Below, one piece after another: positions 14,273 through 23,089 of a DNA stretch of 64,000 nucleotides. Position numbers and translations under genes: made by a program. Position 1 is the stretch's first letter. Each line of letters begins with the position of its first letter. The notes under the pieces are model-generated. The model ran no database searches. It was not told the origin of the DNA and saw nothing but the letters and a program-made list of their open reading frames with translations. The stretch spans positions 806,001-870,000 of the forward strand of contig NZ_CP192260.1 of NCBI RefSeq assembly GCF_050574275.1, in the 5' to 3' direction. The stretch is from Virgibacillus_F flavescens (GTDB lineage Bacteria; Bacillota; Bacilli; Bacillales; Amphibacillaceae).

Positions 14273-16156
14273 ATGGCATATGATGCAGGCAATTATGATG
14301 TAATTGTAATTGGAGCAGGTCATGCTGGAGTAGAAGCTGGGATTTCCGCTGCTAGAATGGGCGCGAAAACTTTAATGCTGACACTCAATTTAGATATGGT
14401 AGCTTTTATGCCTTGTAATCCGTCGCTAGGTGGTCCTGCGAAAGGGATCGTTGTGCGGGAAATTGACGCTCTCGGTGGAGTGATGGCCAAGGTGATTGAT
14501 AAAACACACATTCAAATGCGTATGTTAAATACAGGTAAAGGGCCAGCAGTGCAAGCGTTACGTGCACAGGCTGATAAACCATTATATATAAGAGAAATGA
14601 AAAATATAATCGAAAATCAAGAGAACTTAACTTTAAGACAGGCTATGGTTGAAAAACTAATCATTGAAGATGGAGTATGTAAAGGTGTGTTAACTGAATC
14701 GAAAGCTGCTTACCGCGCAGAAACAGTTATTATCACAACTGGTACGTTTATGCGTGGAAAAGTATTAATGGGAGACTTGGAGTATGAAAGTGGTCCAAAT
14801 AACCAACGTGTATCTGTAACACTTTCAGAACATTTGGAGGAACTTGGTTTTGAATTAACACGCTTTAAAACAGGTACACCACCTCGTGTGAATAGTCATA
14901 CAATTGATTATTCTAAAACTGAAATTCAGCCAGGTGACGACAAGCCACAAGCTTTTTCGTATGAAACGACAGAATATATTACGGATCAGATACCTTGTTG
15001 GTTAACATATACAAATGAATTTACACACGAGATTATTAATGACAATTTGAAGTTATCAGCTATGTATTCAGGTATGAAACGTGGAACCGGACCTCGTTAT
15101 TGCCCATCAATTGAAGATAAAATTGTTCGTTTTAATGACAAACCACGACACCAGGTATTCTTAGAGCCTGAAGGTCGCCAAACAGAGGAAGTTTATGTAC
15201 AAGGATTGTCAACGTCACTGCCAGAATTTGTTCAGCATGAGATGCTTAAAACAGTTCCAGGATTGGAAAAGGCAGAAATCATGCGCGCCGGTTACGCAAT
15301 TGAGTATGATGCTTTAGTGCCAACGCAATTATGGCCAACTTTAGAAACGAAAATGATTCCAGGACTATATACAGCTGGTCAAATTAATGGAACATCTGGT
15401 TACGAAGAAGCCGGGGCACAAGGAATTATGGCTGGTATTAATGCTGCTTCAAAAGTATTAGGTCGTGATCCACTAATATTAGACCGTTCGCAAGCATATA
15501 TAGGTGTTTTAATTGATGATTTGGTAACTAAAGGTACAAATGAGCCTTATCGTTTGTTAACGTCCAGAGCAGAATATCGTTTATTATTACGTCATGACAA
15601 TGCTGATATGCGTCTGACAGAAGTAGGACATAATCTAGGTTTAATTACGGACGTGCGATATGAGAAATTTTTAGAGAAAAAAGCGCTGGTAGAAGAAGAG
15701 AAAAAGCGTTTATCTAAATTTACAATTAAACCAGAAGAAAAAGTCCAGGCGCTACTCGAGACAGTTAATGCTACACCACTTAAAGAACCTTTAAAGGCAA
15801 TAGATCTACTAAAACGACCAGAAGTTTCTTATGAATTACTTGAACAAATGGTTCCATTTGAAAAAGAACTGCCACCTGAGGTAAAGGAACAAGTAGAAAT
15901 TCAAGTTCAATACGAAGGCTATATCAAAAAAGCTGTAGATCAGGTTGAACGGATGATGAAAATGGAAGATAAAAAGGTACCTGAGAAAATTGACTATGAT
16001 GATATTAATGGACTCGCTACTGAAGCTCGTGAAAAATTAAAGGAAATACGTCCACTTTCTGTAGGTCAAGCATCAAGAATATCCGGAGTAAACCCTTCTG
16101 ATGTATCCATTTTACTTGTATATATTGAGCAAGGGAAAATTGCAAAGATAAGCTAA
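14273..16156 (+). CDS. mnmG: tRNA uridine-34 modification enzyme MnmG (GidA)
   Basis: FAD-dependent partner of MnmE. 627 aa (normal). N-terminal dinucleotide-binding motif VIVIGAGHAGVEAG (residues about 9-22), the conserved CNPSLGGPAKG stretch, FKTGTPPRV, and the GidA signature GPRYCPSIEDKIVRF. The C-terminal helical region (about 550-627) binds MnmE. AAAGGATG lies 9 bases before the ATG. rsmG follows 23 bases later in the same operon. Confidence 0.97.
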   Translation: MAYDAGNYDVIVIGAGHAGVEAGISAARMGAKTLMLTLNLDMVAFMPCNPSLGGPAKGIVVREIDALGGVMAKVIDKTHIQMRMLNTGKGPAVQALRAQADKPLYIREMKNIIENQENLTLRQAMVEKLIIEDGVCKGVLTESKAAYRAETVIITTGTFMRGKVLMGDLEYESGPNNQRVSVTLSEHLEELGFELTRFKTGTPPRVNSHTIDYSKTEIQPGDDKPQAFSYETTEYITDQIPCWLTYTNEFTHEIINDNLKLSAMYSGMKRGTGPRYCPSIEDKIVRFNDKPRHQVFLEPEGRQTEEVYVQGLSTSLPEFVQHEMLKTVPGLEKAEIMRAGYAIEYDALVPTQLWPTLETKMIPGLYTAGQINGTSGYEEAGAQGIMAGINAASKVLGRDPLILDRSQAYIGVLIDDLVTKGTNEPYRLLTSRAEYRLLLRHDNADMRLTEVGHNLGLITDVRYEKFLEKKALVEEEKKRLSKFTIKPEEKVQALLETVNATPLKEPLKAIDLLKRPEVSYELLEQMVPFEKELPPEVKEQVEIQVQYEGYIKKAVDQVERMMKMEDKKVPEKIDYDDINGLATEAREKLKEIRPLSVGQASRISGVNPSDVSILLVYIEQGKIAKIS

Positions 16157-16179
16157 TTAACAGTTAGGAGAACCGTATA

Positions 16180-16896
16180 ATGAACCCAGATTTATTCAAA
16201 CAAGAACTTGAAAAAAAAGGAATAATACTCAGTGATAGACAGAGGGAGCAATTTGATATTTATTTTCGTACCCTTGTGGAATGGAACGAAAAGATGAACC
16301 TTACTGCGATAACAGAAAAAAATGATGTATATTTAAAGCACTTTTATGATTCAATAACTGCGGCTTTTCACTATGATTTTACAAAAGAATTGCATATTTG
16401 TGATGTGGGAGCTGGTGCCGGGTTTCCCAGCATCCCACTTAAAATATGTTTTCCACAGCTAAGTGTAACGATCGTAGACTCATTACAAAAGCGAATTGTG
16501 TTTTTAAATCAATTAGCAACTAATTTGGATATAGACAAAGTTGCTTTTCATCACGATAGAGCTGAAAACTTCGGGAAAAATAGCGCATTTAGAGAAGAAT
16601 TCGATGTTGTCACTGCTCGTGCAGTAGCCCGTATGAGTGTGTTAACTGAGTTATGTTTGCCATTAACTAAGAAAAACGGCGTATTTATTGCTATGAAAGC
16701 TGCTCAAACTACTGAGGAATTGAAGGATGCGGAGTTGGCAATAGAGGTACTAGGTGGAAAATTAAATAAGGTAGATACGTTCACATTACCTAAAGAGGAT
16801 AGTGAACGTTCTATTATTATGATTGAGAAAAGAAGAAAAACACCGAATAAATACCCAAGAAAAGCAGGGGTGCCGAATAAAAGCCCTTTGAATTAG
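16180..16896 (+). CDS. rsmG: 16S rRNA (guanine-N7) methyltransferase RsmG (GidB)
   Basis: Methylates G527 (E. coli numbering) of 16S rRNA; loss gives low-level streptomycin resistance in many bacteria. 238 aa, SAM-binding motif I HICDVGAGAGFPSIPLKI, motif with VDSLQKRIVFLNQLA, and DVVTARAVARM. TAGGAGAA precedes the ATG. Last gene of the mnmG-rsmG unit. Confidence 0.96.
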   Translation: MNPDLFKQELEKKGIILSDRQREQFDIYFRTLVEWNEKMNLTAITEKNDVYLKHFYDSITAAFHYDFTKELHICDVGAGAGFPSIPLKICFPQLSVTIVDSLQKRIVFLNQLATNLDIDKVAFHHDRAENFGKNSAFREEFDVVTARAVARMSVLTELCLPLTKKNGVFIAMKAAQTTEELKDAELAIEVLGGKLNKVDTFTLPKEDSERSIIMIEKRRKTPNKYPRKAGVPNKSPLN

Positions 16897-17200
16897 CTGA
16901 ATAGAAACTATATTTTTTTCTTTAGGGTACTTTTATCATTAAATATGGTAGAATAAGAGCAGAGATTTAAGGTACGCAGCGGTTTATACTGCAGCGTTTT
17001 TCTTGTTTAACTGACTTCAAAGGTGTAATGCCTTTACTTCCTAAGGGTCATTTATTTTACATAAGCATTTATTACTAAACTAGCTTATAAGTATTGAAGA
17101 CTCTATAAAAATTACAAAATTGTTCCACGTGGAACAATTTACATAAAAATAGGGGTAAATTAGTATATATGAGTTTTATGAATAAAGGTGGTGTCTGATA
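16897..17200 (+). other. rsmG-noc gap with weak hairpin and parS
   Basis: No gene. A weak hairpin near 16975-17003 (ACGCAGC...GCAGCGT, imperfect) followed by TTTTTCTT may terminate rsmG. The only strong signal is the parS palindrome at 17121-17136. Confidence 0.5.
17121..17136. other. parS site 1 (perfect palindrome)
   Basis: TGTTCCACGTGGAACA is a perfect 16-base palindrome. It differs from the canonical Bacillus parS (TGTTCCACGTGAAACA) at one base, a change that restores full symmetry. It lies 65 bases before noc and 1.9 kb before spo0J, the predicted binding protein. Confidence 0.92.
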
Positions 17201-18061
17201 ATGGTACGTCCTTTCAACCGTATTTTCGGATTAGGAGATAAATCGGATTCTGAAGAAGAAGAAAAAGAAGCATATCATCCTAATGAAGTGATACAACTTG
17301 CAGTAACGAAAATTAAACCGAATCGATTTCAGCCTAGAACAATTTTCAATGAAGAAAAGATTACTGAACTAGCACAGACGATTAAGACACATGGTATGAT
17401 TCAGCCAATCGTAGTTCGAAAGATTGAAGAAGATGATTATGAATTAATTGCTGGTGAGCGTAGATGGCGCGCCGTACAATCTTTAGGGTGGGAAAACGCA
17501 CCTGTGATTGTGCAGGAAATGACTGATACAGAGACAGCTTCTGTGGCGTTAATTGAAAACCTTCAACGAGAAGAATTAACAGTTATAGAAGAAGCACGAG
17601 CATATGCAAGGCTGTTGGAATTACACTCCATAACACAGGAAGCACTAGCTCAGCGTTTAGGTAAGAACCAGTCAACTATTGCGAATAAACTGAGGTTGCT
17701 GAAACTGGATGATGAAGTTCAACAGGCTTTGTTAAACAAACAAATCACGGAACGTCATGCAAGAGCTTTGATTAAGTTAAAAGAACAGGAAAAACAGATT
17801 AAGCTGCTGCGTGATATAATTGAACACGATTTGAACGTTAAACAAACGGAAGAGCGTATCGAAAAAATGGAAAATAAGAAAGATGAACCTAAAAAGAAAA
17901 AACCGAAACTTAAAGGTGTCAATAAAGACATGAGGATTGCTGTAAACACTATAAGACAATCATTAACAATGGTTTCGGATACAGGAATTGATGTTGAAAC
18001 TGATGAAAAAGATTTAGATGATTATTATCAATTTACAATTAAAATTCCCAAAAAGAAATAA
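17201..18061 (+). CDS. noc: Nucleoid occlusion protein Noc
   Basis: ParB-family CTPase that spreads from Noc-binding sites and keeps division away from the nucleoid. 286 aa. The N-terminal amphipathic stretch MVRPFNRIFGLGDK matches the membrane-targeting helix of B. subtilis Noc and separates it from Spo0J. Then the ParB N-domain (IKPNRFQPR; ELIAGERRWRAVQSLG; ENLQREELTVIEEA), the helix-turn-helix (TQEALAQRLGKNQSTIANKLRLL) and a dimerisation tail rich in Lys. Its neighbours soj and spo0J are as in Bacillus. Confidence 0.95.
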   Translation: MVRPFNRIFGLGDKSDSEEEEKEAYHPNEVIQLAVTKIKPNRFQPRTIFNEEKITELAQTIKTHGMIQPIVVRKIEEDDYELIAGERRWRAVQSLGWENAPVIVQEMTDTETASVALIENLQREELTVIEEARAYARLLELHSITQEALAQRLGKNQSTIANKLRLLKLDDEVQQALLNKQITERHARALIKLKEQEKQIKLLRDIIEHDLNVKQTEERIEKMENKKDEPKKKKPKLKGVNKDMRIAVNTIRQSLTMVSDTGIDVETDEKDLDDYYQFTIKIPKKK

Positions 18062-18088
18062 TTCATTTTTATATACTTTCATATATTT

Positions 18089-18120
18089 ACCCATCTTTTT
18101 TCTATTAGATGGGTTTTTTT
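18089..18120 (+). terminator. Terminator after noc
   Basis: Eight-bp stem ACCCATCT/AGATGGGT (18089-18096 with 18107-18114) followed by seven Ts, 28 bases after the noc stop. Confidence 0.9.
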
Positions 18121-18124
18121 ACAC

Positions 18125-18181
18125 AGAAAACGATAATTCATGAAGCAATGGGCCATGATTTAATGAATTATCGAGTTTTCT
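18125..18181. promoter_or_regulatory. Long hairpin upstream of soj
   Basis: Left arm AGAAAACGATAATTCAT (18125-18141) pairs with 18163-18181 over 17 bases with a 2-base bulge; the loop contains ATGGGCCAT. There is no T-run, so it is not a simple terminator. It lies about 100 bases before soj. Role unknown; operator or leader structure are both possible. Confidence 0.45.
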
Positions 18182-18279
18182 CGACATAAATTACGTTTTT
18201 CTTACAAAATGATGCTTTATCCGCTTTTCCAATAAAAAAATGATAGAATTAAACTATAGAATGATAGGTAGGTGATAAC

Positions 18280-19053
18280 ATGGGTAAAATTATTGCCATG
18301 GCAAATCAAAAGGGTGGCGTAGGCAAAACAACCTCAGCTGTCAATTTGAGTGCGTGTTTAGCACACTTGGGAAGAAGAGTATTACTTGTAGACATAGATC
18401 CTCAAGGCAACGCAACAAGCGGTGTAGGAGTTAACAAGGCGGATGTTAGCCAATGTATTTATAATGTATTGGTTGAAGATGTCCCTGCTAAAGAAGTGAT
18501 TACACAATCAAGTGTACCAAAGCTTGATATTATTCCTGCTACGATTCAATTAGCTGGAGCTGAAATAGAATTAGTTCCAACCATATCAAGGGAAATACGT
18601 TTAAAACAGTCGTTGGAAGTGGTAAAAGGTGAGTACGATTATATAATTATTGATTGTCCTCCATCGTTAGGGTTGTTGACAATAAATGCTTTAACTTCTT
18701 CTGATACTGTTTTAATACCAGTTCAATGTGAATATTACGCATTGGAAGGGCTTAGTCAGCTTTTAAATACGATACGATTAGTGCAAAAACATTTAAATAA
18801 AGATTTAATGATAGAAGGCGTACTGCTTACTATGCTTGATGCCCGTACGAATCTTGGTATTCAGGTCATCGAAGAAGTGAAAAAGTACTTCCAGGATAAA
18901 GTTTATAAATCGGTTATACCAAGAAATGTTCGTCTAGGCGAGGCACCAAGTCATGGTCAGCCAATCATAACGTATGATCCAAAATCACGTGGTGCAGAAG
19001 TTTATCTAGAATTAGCGAAGGAAGTGATGTCTAGTGGCGAAAGGGTTAGGTAA
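18280..19053 (+). CDS. soj: Chromosome partitioning ATPase Soj (ParA)
   Basis: Deviant Walker-type ATPase that works with Spo0J in origin segregation and, in B. subtilis, modulates DnaA. 257 aa with Walker A KGGVGKTTSAVNL (residues 11-23, signature Lys near the start of the loop), Walker A' VDIDPQGN and Walker B YIIIDCPPSLGLLT. Short form without the N-terminal helix-turn-helix of plasmid ParA, as usual for chromosomal Soj. It overlaps spo0J by 20 bases. Confidence 0.96.
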   Translation: MGKIIAMANQKGGVGKTTSAVNLSACLAHLGRRVLLVDIDPQGNATSGVGVNKADVSQCIYNVLVEDVPAKEVITQSSVPKLDIIPATIQLAGAEIELVPTISREIRLKQSLEVVKGEYDYIIIDCPPSLGLLTINALTSSDTVLIPVQCEYYALEGLSQLLNTIRLVQKHLNKDLMIEGVLLTMLDARTNLGIQVIEEVKKYFQDKVYKSVIPRNVRLGEAPSHGQPIITYDPKSRGAEVYLELAKEVMSSGERVR

Positions 19054-19867
19054 GGGTATAAATGCACTGTTTCCGGAAATTGATGAAAAAAAAGAAGCTA
19101 TTCAGGATTTAGCAATAAAAGATTGCAGACCAAATCCATATCAGCCCAGAAAAACATTTCATGCTGATGCAATTGAGGAATTAAAAGACTCAATTTTAGA
19201 GTATGGTATTATTCAGCCGCTAATTGCACGAAAAAGCATAAAAGGGTATGAAATAGTCGTTGGAGAACGCCGGTTTCGTGCGGCCAAAGAAGCAGGATTG
19301 GACACTATTCCAGTAGTAGTTAAAGATCTTACAGATGAAAGAATGATGGAGATTGCTCTTTTAGAGAACCTCCAGCGTGAAGACTTAACTCCAATTGAAG
19401 AGGCACAGGCATATGCTAATTTAATGAAAGAGCTGGGTATTACACAGGATGAATTGTCCAAGAGGCTTGGAAAGAGCAGGTCGCACATTGCCAATCTAGT
19501 AAGGTTGTTATCTCTGCCAGATCAGGTTATTGCTTATATTAATAACGGAGAGCTTTCAATGGGCCACGGACGAGCACTAGTTGGAATTAAAAATAAGCAA
19601 AAATTATTACCTTTTGTAAAACGGATTCTAAAAGAGAAGCTAAATGTTCGTCAGGTTGAACAGATGATAATTGAAATGAACAAGAAGCCCGAAAAAAAGC
19701 CTACAAAACCTAAAATGGATATATTCTTGCAAGAAAGAGAGTCTGTTTTGAGGGATCGTTTAGGTACTTCAGTGACTATCCAACGTGGAAAAAGAAAAGG
19801 GAAAATTGAAATTGATTTTTTCTCGAACGATGATTTAGATCGAATCATTGAAGCATTAAAATCATAA
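19034..19867 (+). CDS. spo0J: Chromosome partitioning protein Spo0J (ParB)
   Basis: parS-binding CTP-dependent clamp that loads SMC and organises the origin. 277 aa. MAKGLGKGINALFPE at the N terminus is the ParA-contacting segment; then the CTP-binding core (KDCRPNPYQPRKTF; EIVVGERRFRAAKEAG; ENLQREDLTPIEEAQAY), the helix-turn-helix (TQDELSKRLGKSRSHIANLVRLL) and the C-terminal dimer domain. GTG start inside soj, preceded by GAAGGAAGTGATG. Two parS sites lie in this window. Confidence 0.96.
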   Translation: MAKGLGKGINALFPEIDEKKEAIQDLAIKDCRPNPYQPRKTFHADAIEELKDSILEYGIIQPLIARKSIKGYEIVVGERRFRAAKEAGLDTIPVVVKDLTDERMMEIALLENLQREDLTPIEEAQAYANLMKELGITQDELSKRLGKSRSHIANLVRLLSLPDQVIAYINNGELSMGHGRALVGIKNKQKLLPFVKRILKEKLNVRQVEQMIIEMNKKPEKKPTKPKMDIFLQERESVLRDRLGTSVTIQRGKRKGKIEIDFFSNDDLDRIIEALKS

Positions 19868-19878
19868 ATAGAATCGAA

Positions 19879-19926
19879 AGACTGACTGATTTATAGTAGC
19901 TTCTAAGCTAAAGTCAGTCTTTTTTT
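19879..19926 (+). terminator. Terminator after soj-spo0J
   Basis: Nine-bp stem AGACTGACT/AGTCAGTCT (19879-19887 with 19912-19920), an inner TAGC...GCTA pairing, then seven Ts. Confidence 0.9.
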
Positions 19927-20010
19927 GCAGGTAAGAAAGTATAAATCTATTCTTAATGCAACATAGAACCATCAAAATTTAACGATTAGTCAAGTTTTGA
20001 TAACTCAAGT
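19926..20010. repeat. Degenerate family C-like sequence
   Basis: AAGAAAGTATAAATCTATTC and ACGATTAGTCAAGTTTTGATAA resemble the start and end of the family C copy at 38480-38565. The middle is poorly conserved, so the assignment is tentative. Confidence 0.3.
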
Positions 20011-20050
20011 AAAATAAAAAGCTATCATTTTATAAGAAGGTGAATACCAA

Positions 20051-21211
20051 ATGATATATTTTGATCAGGCTGCTTCCTCCCACCCTAAACCGACCAGCGT
20101 GGCGGAAGCAATGGTATATGCAGTGAATTCCGTTGGTGCTAACCCTGGAAGAGGGAGTCATGCTTTAGCAAGGGAAGCTTCGAAGATAATTCAGGAGACG
20201 AGAGTTAAAATAGCTGAATTATTTGGGGGCAGTAACCCGAGCAAGGTGTTATTCTATCAGAATGCTACAATTGGCTTAAATCAAGCAATCAAGGGTTTAT
20301 CCTGGGATAAAGGGGATCATGTGATTGCCAGTTCCTATGAACATAATTCTATTCGAAGGCCACTGGAATACATAAGTGAAAAGTGTGGAGTAAGTATTAC
20401 ATACATTGATGTTCCAGAAAAAGAAGAAGACGATCAGTTTATTCAGGCGGTTCAGGATGCCATTAAACCCAATACCAGATTGATCGCAATGACACATGCT
20501 TCCAATGTTACCGGTCGTATTTTACCAATTGCTGATGTTAGTAAATTGGCGAAGAGAAACAGCATCAATACGATCCTGGATGCGTCCCAGACGGCAGGAC
20601 ATCTTTCCATTAACATGAATGAACTTGGAATAGATATGATGGTTTTCCCGGGACACAAAGGATTATTAGGTCCGCAGGGAATTGGGGTATTAATGGTAGA
20701 AGGAAACGTTAATTTAGTACCTATCCATCATGGAGGTACAGGTACTTTTTCTTCTGTAGCAACCCAGCCTGAACAATGGCCGGAATATCTTGAAAGTGGT
20801 ACATTAAATACTCCTGGAATAGCTGGTCTTCGTGCAGCGTTAACGGAGTATGAGAAAAGAATTAACGAAATTGTTCCACGTGAAACAATACTAGCCCAAA
20901 GTCTTTTAGAAGGATTGAGAGAAATAGATGGTGTTACCTGTTACGGACCGAATTCTGACGCGTATCGTATGCCAATTGTGGCATTCAATATTGATGGTAT
21001 TTCTTCTCAGGAAATTGGGTTAATACTAGATTCACATTATCATATTGCAGTACGAGCTGGAATTCATTGTAGCCCGTTAACACATGAATCGTTACATACT
21101 ACAGAACAAGGAATCATACGTGCTAGTCTTAGTATGTATAATACGGAAGAAGAAGTTCACTCATTTTTACTAGCAATAAGAGAAATAGTATCCTCGTATA
21201 AAGAATTATAA
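20051..21211 (+). CDS. Cysteine desulfurase-like aminotransferase class V enzyme
   Basis: PLP-dependent fold-type I enzyme, 386 aa, starting MIYFDQAASSHPKPTSV, the desulfurase-type N terminus. PLP-binding Lys in FPGHKGLLGPQGIG; the substrate-loop Cys is seen in VRAGIHCSPLTHESL, consistent with a cysteine desulfurase or selenocysteine lyase. No iron-sulfur partner (iscU/sufU) is nearby, so the acceptor is unknown. GC content and codon use look like the neighbours. A canonical parS site lies inside the reading frame (20872-20887). Confidence 0.88.
   Translation: MIYFDQAASSHPKPTSVAEAMVYAVNSVGANPGRGSHALAREASKIIQETRVKIAELFGGSNPSKVLFYQNATIGLNQAIKGLSWDKGDHVIASSYEHNSIRRPLEYISEKCGVSITYIDVPEKEEDDQFIQAVQDAIKPNTRLIAMTHASNVTGRILPIADVSKLAKRNSINTILDASQTAGHLSINMNELGIDMMVFPGHKGLLGPQGIGVLMVEGNVNLVPIHHGGTGTFSSVATQPEQWPEYLESGTLNTPGIAGLRAALTEYEKRINEIVPRETILAQSLLEGLREIDGVTCYGPNSDAYRMPIVAFNIDGISSQEIGLILDSHYHIAVRAGIHCSPLTHESLHTTEQGIIRASLSMYNTEEEVHSFLLAIREIVSSYKEL
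20872..20887. other. parS site 2, inside a coding sequence
   Basis: TGTTCCACGTGAAACA is identical to the canonical Bacillus parS. It encodes residues near IVPRETI of the desulfurase-like protein. In B. subtilis the local parS is inside spo0J itself; here it sits one gene downstream. Confidence 0.93.
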
Positions 21212-21241
21212 AGTGACTTAATAATTAATGGAGATGGGGCA

Positions 21242-21946
21242 ATGGTTTTATACGGTACGTTAATCAATGGGGTATGTATTATTGTAGGTAGTCTGCTAGG
21301 ATTGTTTTTCACTAAAATACCCGAACGATACAAAGAGACTGTCATGCACGGCATTGGATTGGCAGTAATATTAATTGGCCTGCAAATGGCATTTACTACA
21401 GAAAAAATAGTTGTTGTTCTGTTAAGTCTTCTAACAGGCGCCATAATAGGTGAACTCATGCACGTTGAAGAAGGGTTAAATAGACTAGGCGCGTGGATTG
21501 GCAGTAAATTCACTACTAAAAATGAGAACTTCAGTGTAGCACAAGGGTTTATTACCGCATCACTTATTTTTGTGATAGGGGCAATGTCGGTAATTGGCGC
21601 ATTGGATAGTGGAATTAGAGGTGATCATGAAATACTCATTACCAAGGGAATCATTGACGGATTTGTCGCTCTTGTTTTAACAACAACACTAGGGTTTGGT
21701 GTAATTTTTTCAGTGATACCGGTAGTAATTTATCAAGGTGGCATTGCACTATTAGCTACCCAAATAACCAAATGGTTACCAGAAAGTTTCTTAAATGGTT
21801 TTATTGTTGAACTCACCGCAGTAGGGGGACTACTGATTGTCGCAATCGGACTCAACCTGCTTAAGATTACACAAATTAGAATTGGTAATCTATTACCATC
21901 ACTTGCAACAGTAGTACTTATTTATTATATCTATCAATTAATATAG
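21242..21946 (+). CDS. DUF554 membrane protein
   Basis: 234 aa with about six to seven hydrophobic segments, starting MVLYGTLINGVCIIVGSLLGLFF. The run GFITASLIFVIGAMSVIGALDSGIRGDHEIL is characteristic of the DUF554 (YqgA/YdfK) family of possible transporters; no function is established. It starts 30 bases after the PLP enzyme and may be co-transcribed. Confidence 0.88.
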   Translation: MVLYGTLINGVCIIVGSLLGLFFTKIPERYKETVMHGIGLAVILIGLQMAFTTEKIVVVLLSLLTGAIIGELMHVEEGLNRLGAWIGSKFTTKNENFSVAQGFITASLIFVIGAMSVIGALDSGIRGDHEILITKGIIDGFVALVLTTTLGFGVIFSVIPVVIYQGGIALLATQITKWLPESFLNGFIVELTAVGGLLIVAIGLNLLKITQIRIGNLLPSLATVVLIYYIYQLI

Positions 21947-21975
21947 ACACAGACTCCTGCTAAAAGTAAGAGGTA

Positions 21976-22262
21976 GCTACTGAAAAAGTTATATTGGGCC
22001 AAAATAAATTGGATCTACTGTCGCATCATCGAATATACTTCGCGCACCTTAGGGCACGGCTTCAGTCTCCTCGGATAAGCAAAGACCGCTTTCCTGTAGG
22101 GCCTTCAACGCGCGCTGTTCCCGCAGGATAAGGAAGGCTCCCCTGAAAAGGCATCGCACGAAGAAAAAGTACTTTTCTTTTTCGAGGAGTCTTCGTATTT
22201 TCGATGATGCTAAGTAAGAGTGAAATAATAGAATTTTATTATCTACCACTTGTCCAGTAGCC
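21976..22262. repeat. Family A dispersed palindromic repeat, copy 3
   Basis: Outer ends GCTACTGAAAAAG and CCAGTAGCC are inverted. Inner arms GCATCATCGAATATAC (22023-22038) and GTATTTTCGATGATGC are inverted too. The core carries GGGCACGGCTTCAGTCTCCTC and TTCCCGCAGGA, and an added hairpin AAAAAGTACTTTTCTTTTTC. The minus-strand open frame at 22049-22249 follows the repeat and is rejected as a gene. Confidence 0.75.
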
Positions 22263-22374
22263 TTTGTGGCCCGCTATACAAAAGACTTTTACTAATTGAT
22301 TAGTAGAAGTCTTTTTGTATGTTTAAAAGGGTAGACGAATAGTTCACTATTAAATTGGCAGAGCGCAAAGTATT

Positions 22375-23001
22375 CTAAAGCTTACTCTCTTGTTTAACAG
22401 GAGTAATAACGATAGACGGGACGGCAATACTATGCTGCAGCCGACTATCTATTTCGGTTAATAGTTTAGCTAATTGTTTTGCCATATCCACTACAATGGA
22501 TAGGCGTGTGTTCTGTAAAATTGAAAACTCCATAAATCCACTAATATTTACAATTCCAGTTAAATTAATATCCCCAATTTCAGGAAGTGTTTTATTTAAA
22601 GCGGCTCCAGGTTTTAGTGGTCCAATACCCAAAACAATGTTTCCAACTGACGATGAACGACCAAGGCATGCGTCTATTGCAATAATATAAGGATTGCTAT
22701 GCTGATTGTGTATGATCTCAATATAACTTTCAAGATTAGTTGCGTGAACTGGTTCATGAATCGTGCCGTATACAGTTAGATTTTTAGGTTTATTTTCCTG
22801 TAAAAACGTTCCAGTTAATGGTCCTAATGAATCTCCGGTTGATCGATCTGTACCAATACAAACAACAATATATTCTTTCGGAATTACCGGAAAAAAAGAT
22901 ATAACTTTTTCAGCCATCATTGTTGAAATCAACGAATCTGTATACATGAAACGCATATTTTCCTGCTCACTTTTCATAACAAATTGTTTTTTTAGATTCA
23001 T
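22375..23001 (-). CDS. yyaC: Spore protease YyaC
   Basis: 208 aa. YVVCIGTDRSTGDSLGPLTG and AIDACLGRSSSVGNI are the conserved blocks of the YyaC family, which has the hydrogenase-maturation/GPR protease-like fold and is confined to spore formers. The Asp residues in these blocks fit that fold. GGAGGATAAG precedes the ATG at 23001. It stands alone on the minus strand, against the replication direction, close to spo0J as in Bacillus. Confidence 0.88.
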   Translation of the reverse strand: MNLKKQFVMKSEQENMRFMYTDSLISTMMAEKVISFFPVIPKEYIVVCIGTDRSTGDSLGPLTGTFLQENKPKNLTVYGTIHEPVHATNLESYIEIIHNQHSNPYIIAIDACLGRSSSVGNIVLGIGPLKPGAALNKTLPEIGDINLTGIVNISGFMEFSILQNTRLSIVVDMAKQLAKLLTEIDSRLQHSIAVPSIVITPVKQESKL

Positions 23002-23089
23002 AGCTTATCCTCCACACACATATTGTTAATAGTATACGACTTTTAAAAGATAACTATACATTGAATTTTTAATAATTGGAGGAAAATAA

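Noticed and set aside
22049..22249. 66-aa minus-strand frame between the DUF554 gene and yyaC
   Set aside because: Lies wholly inside the family A repeat.
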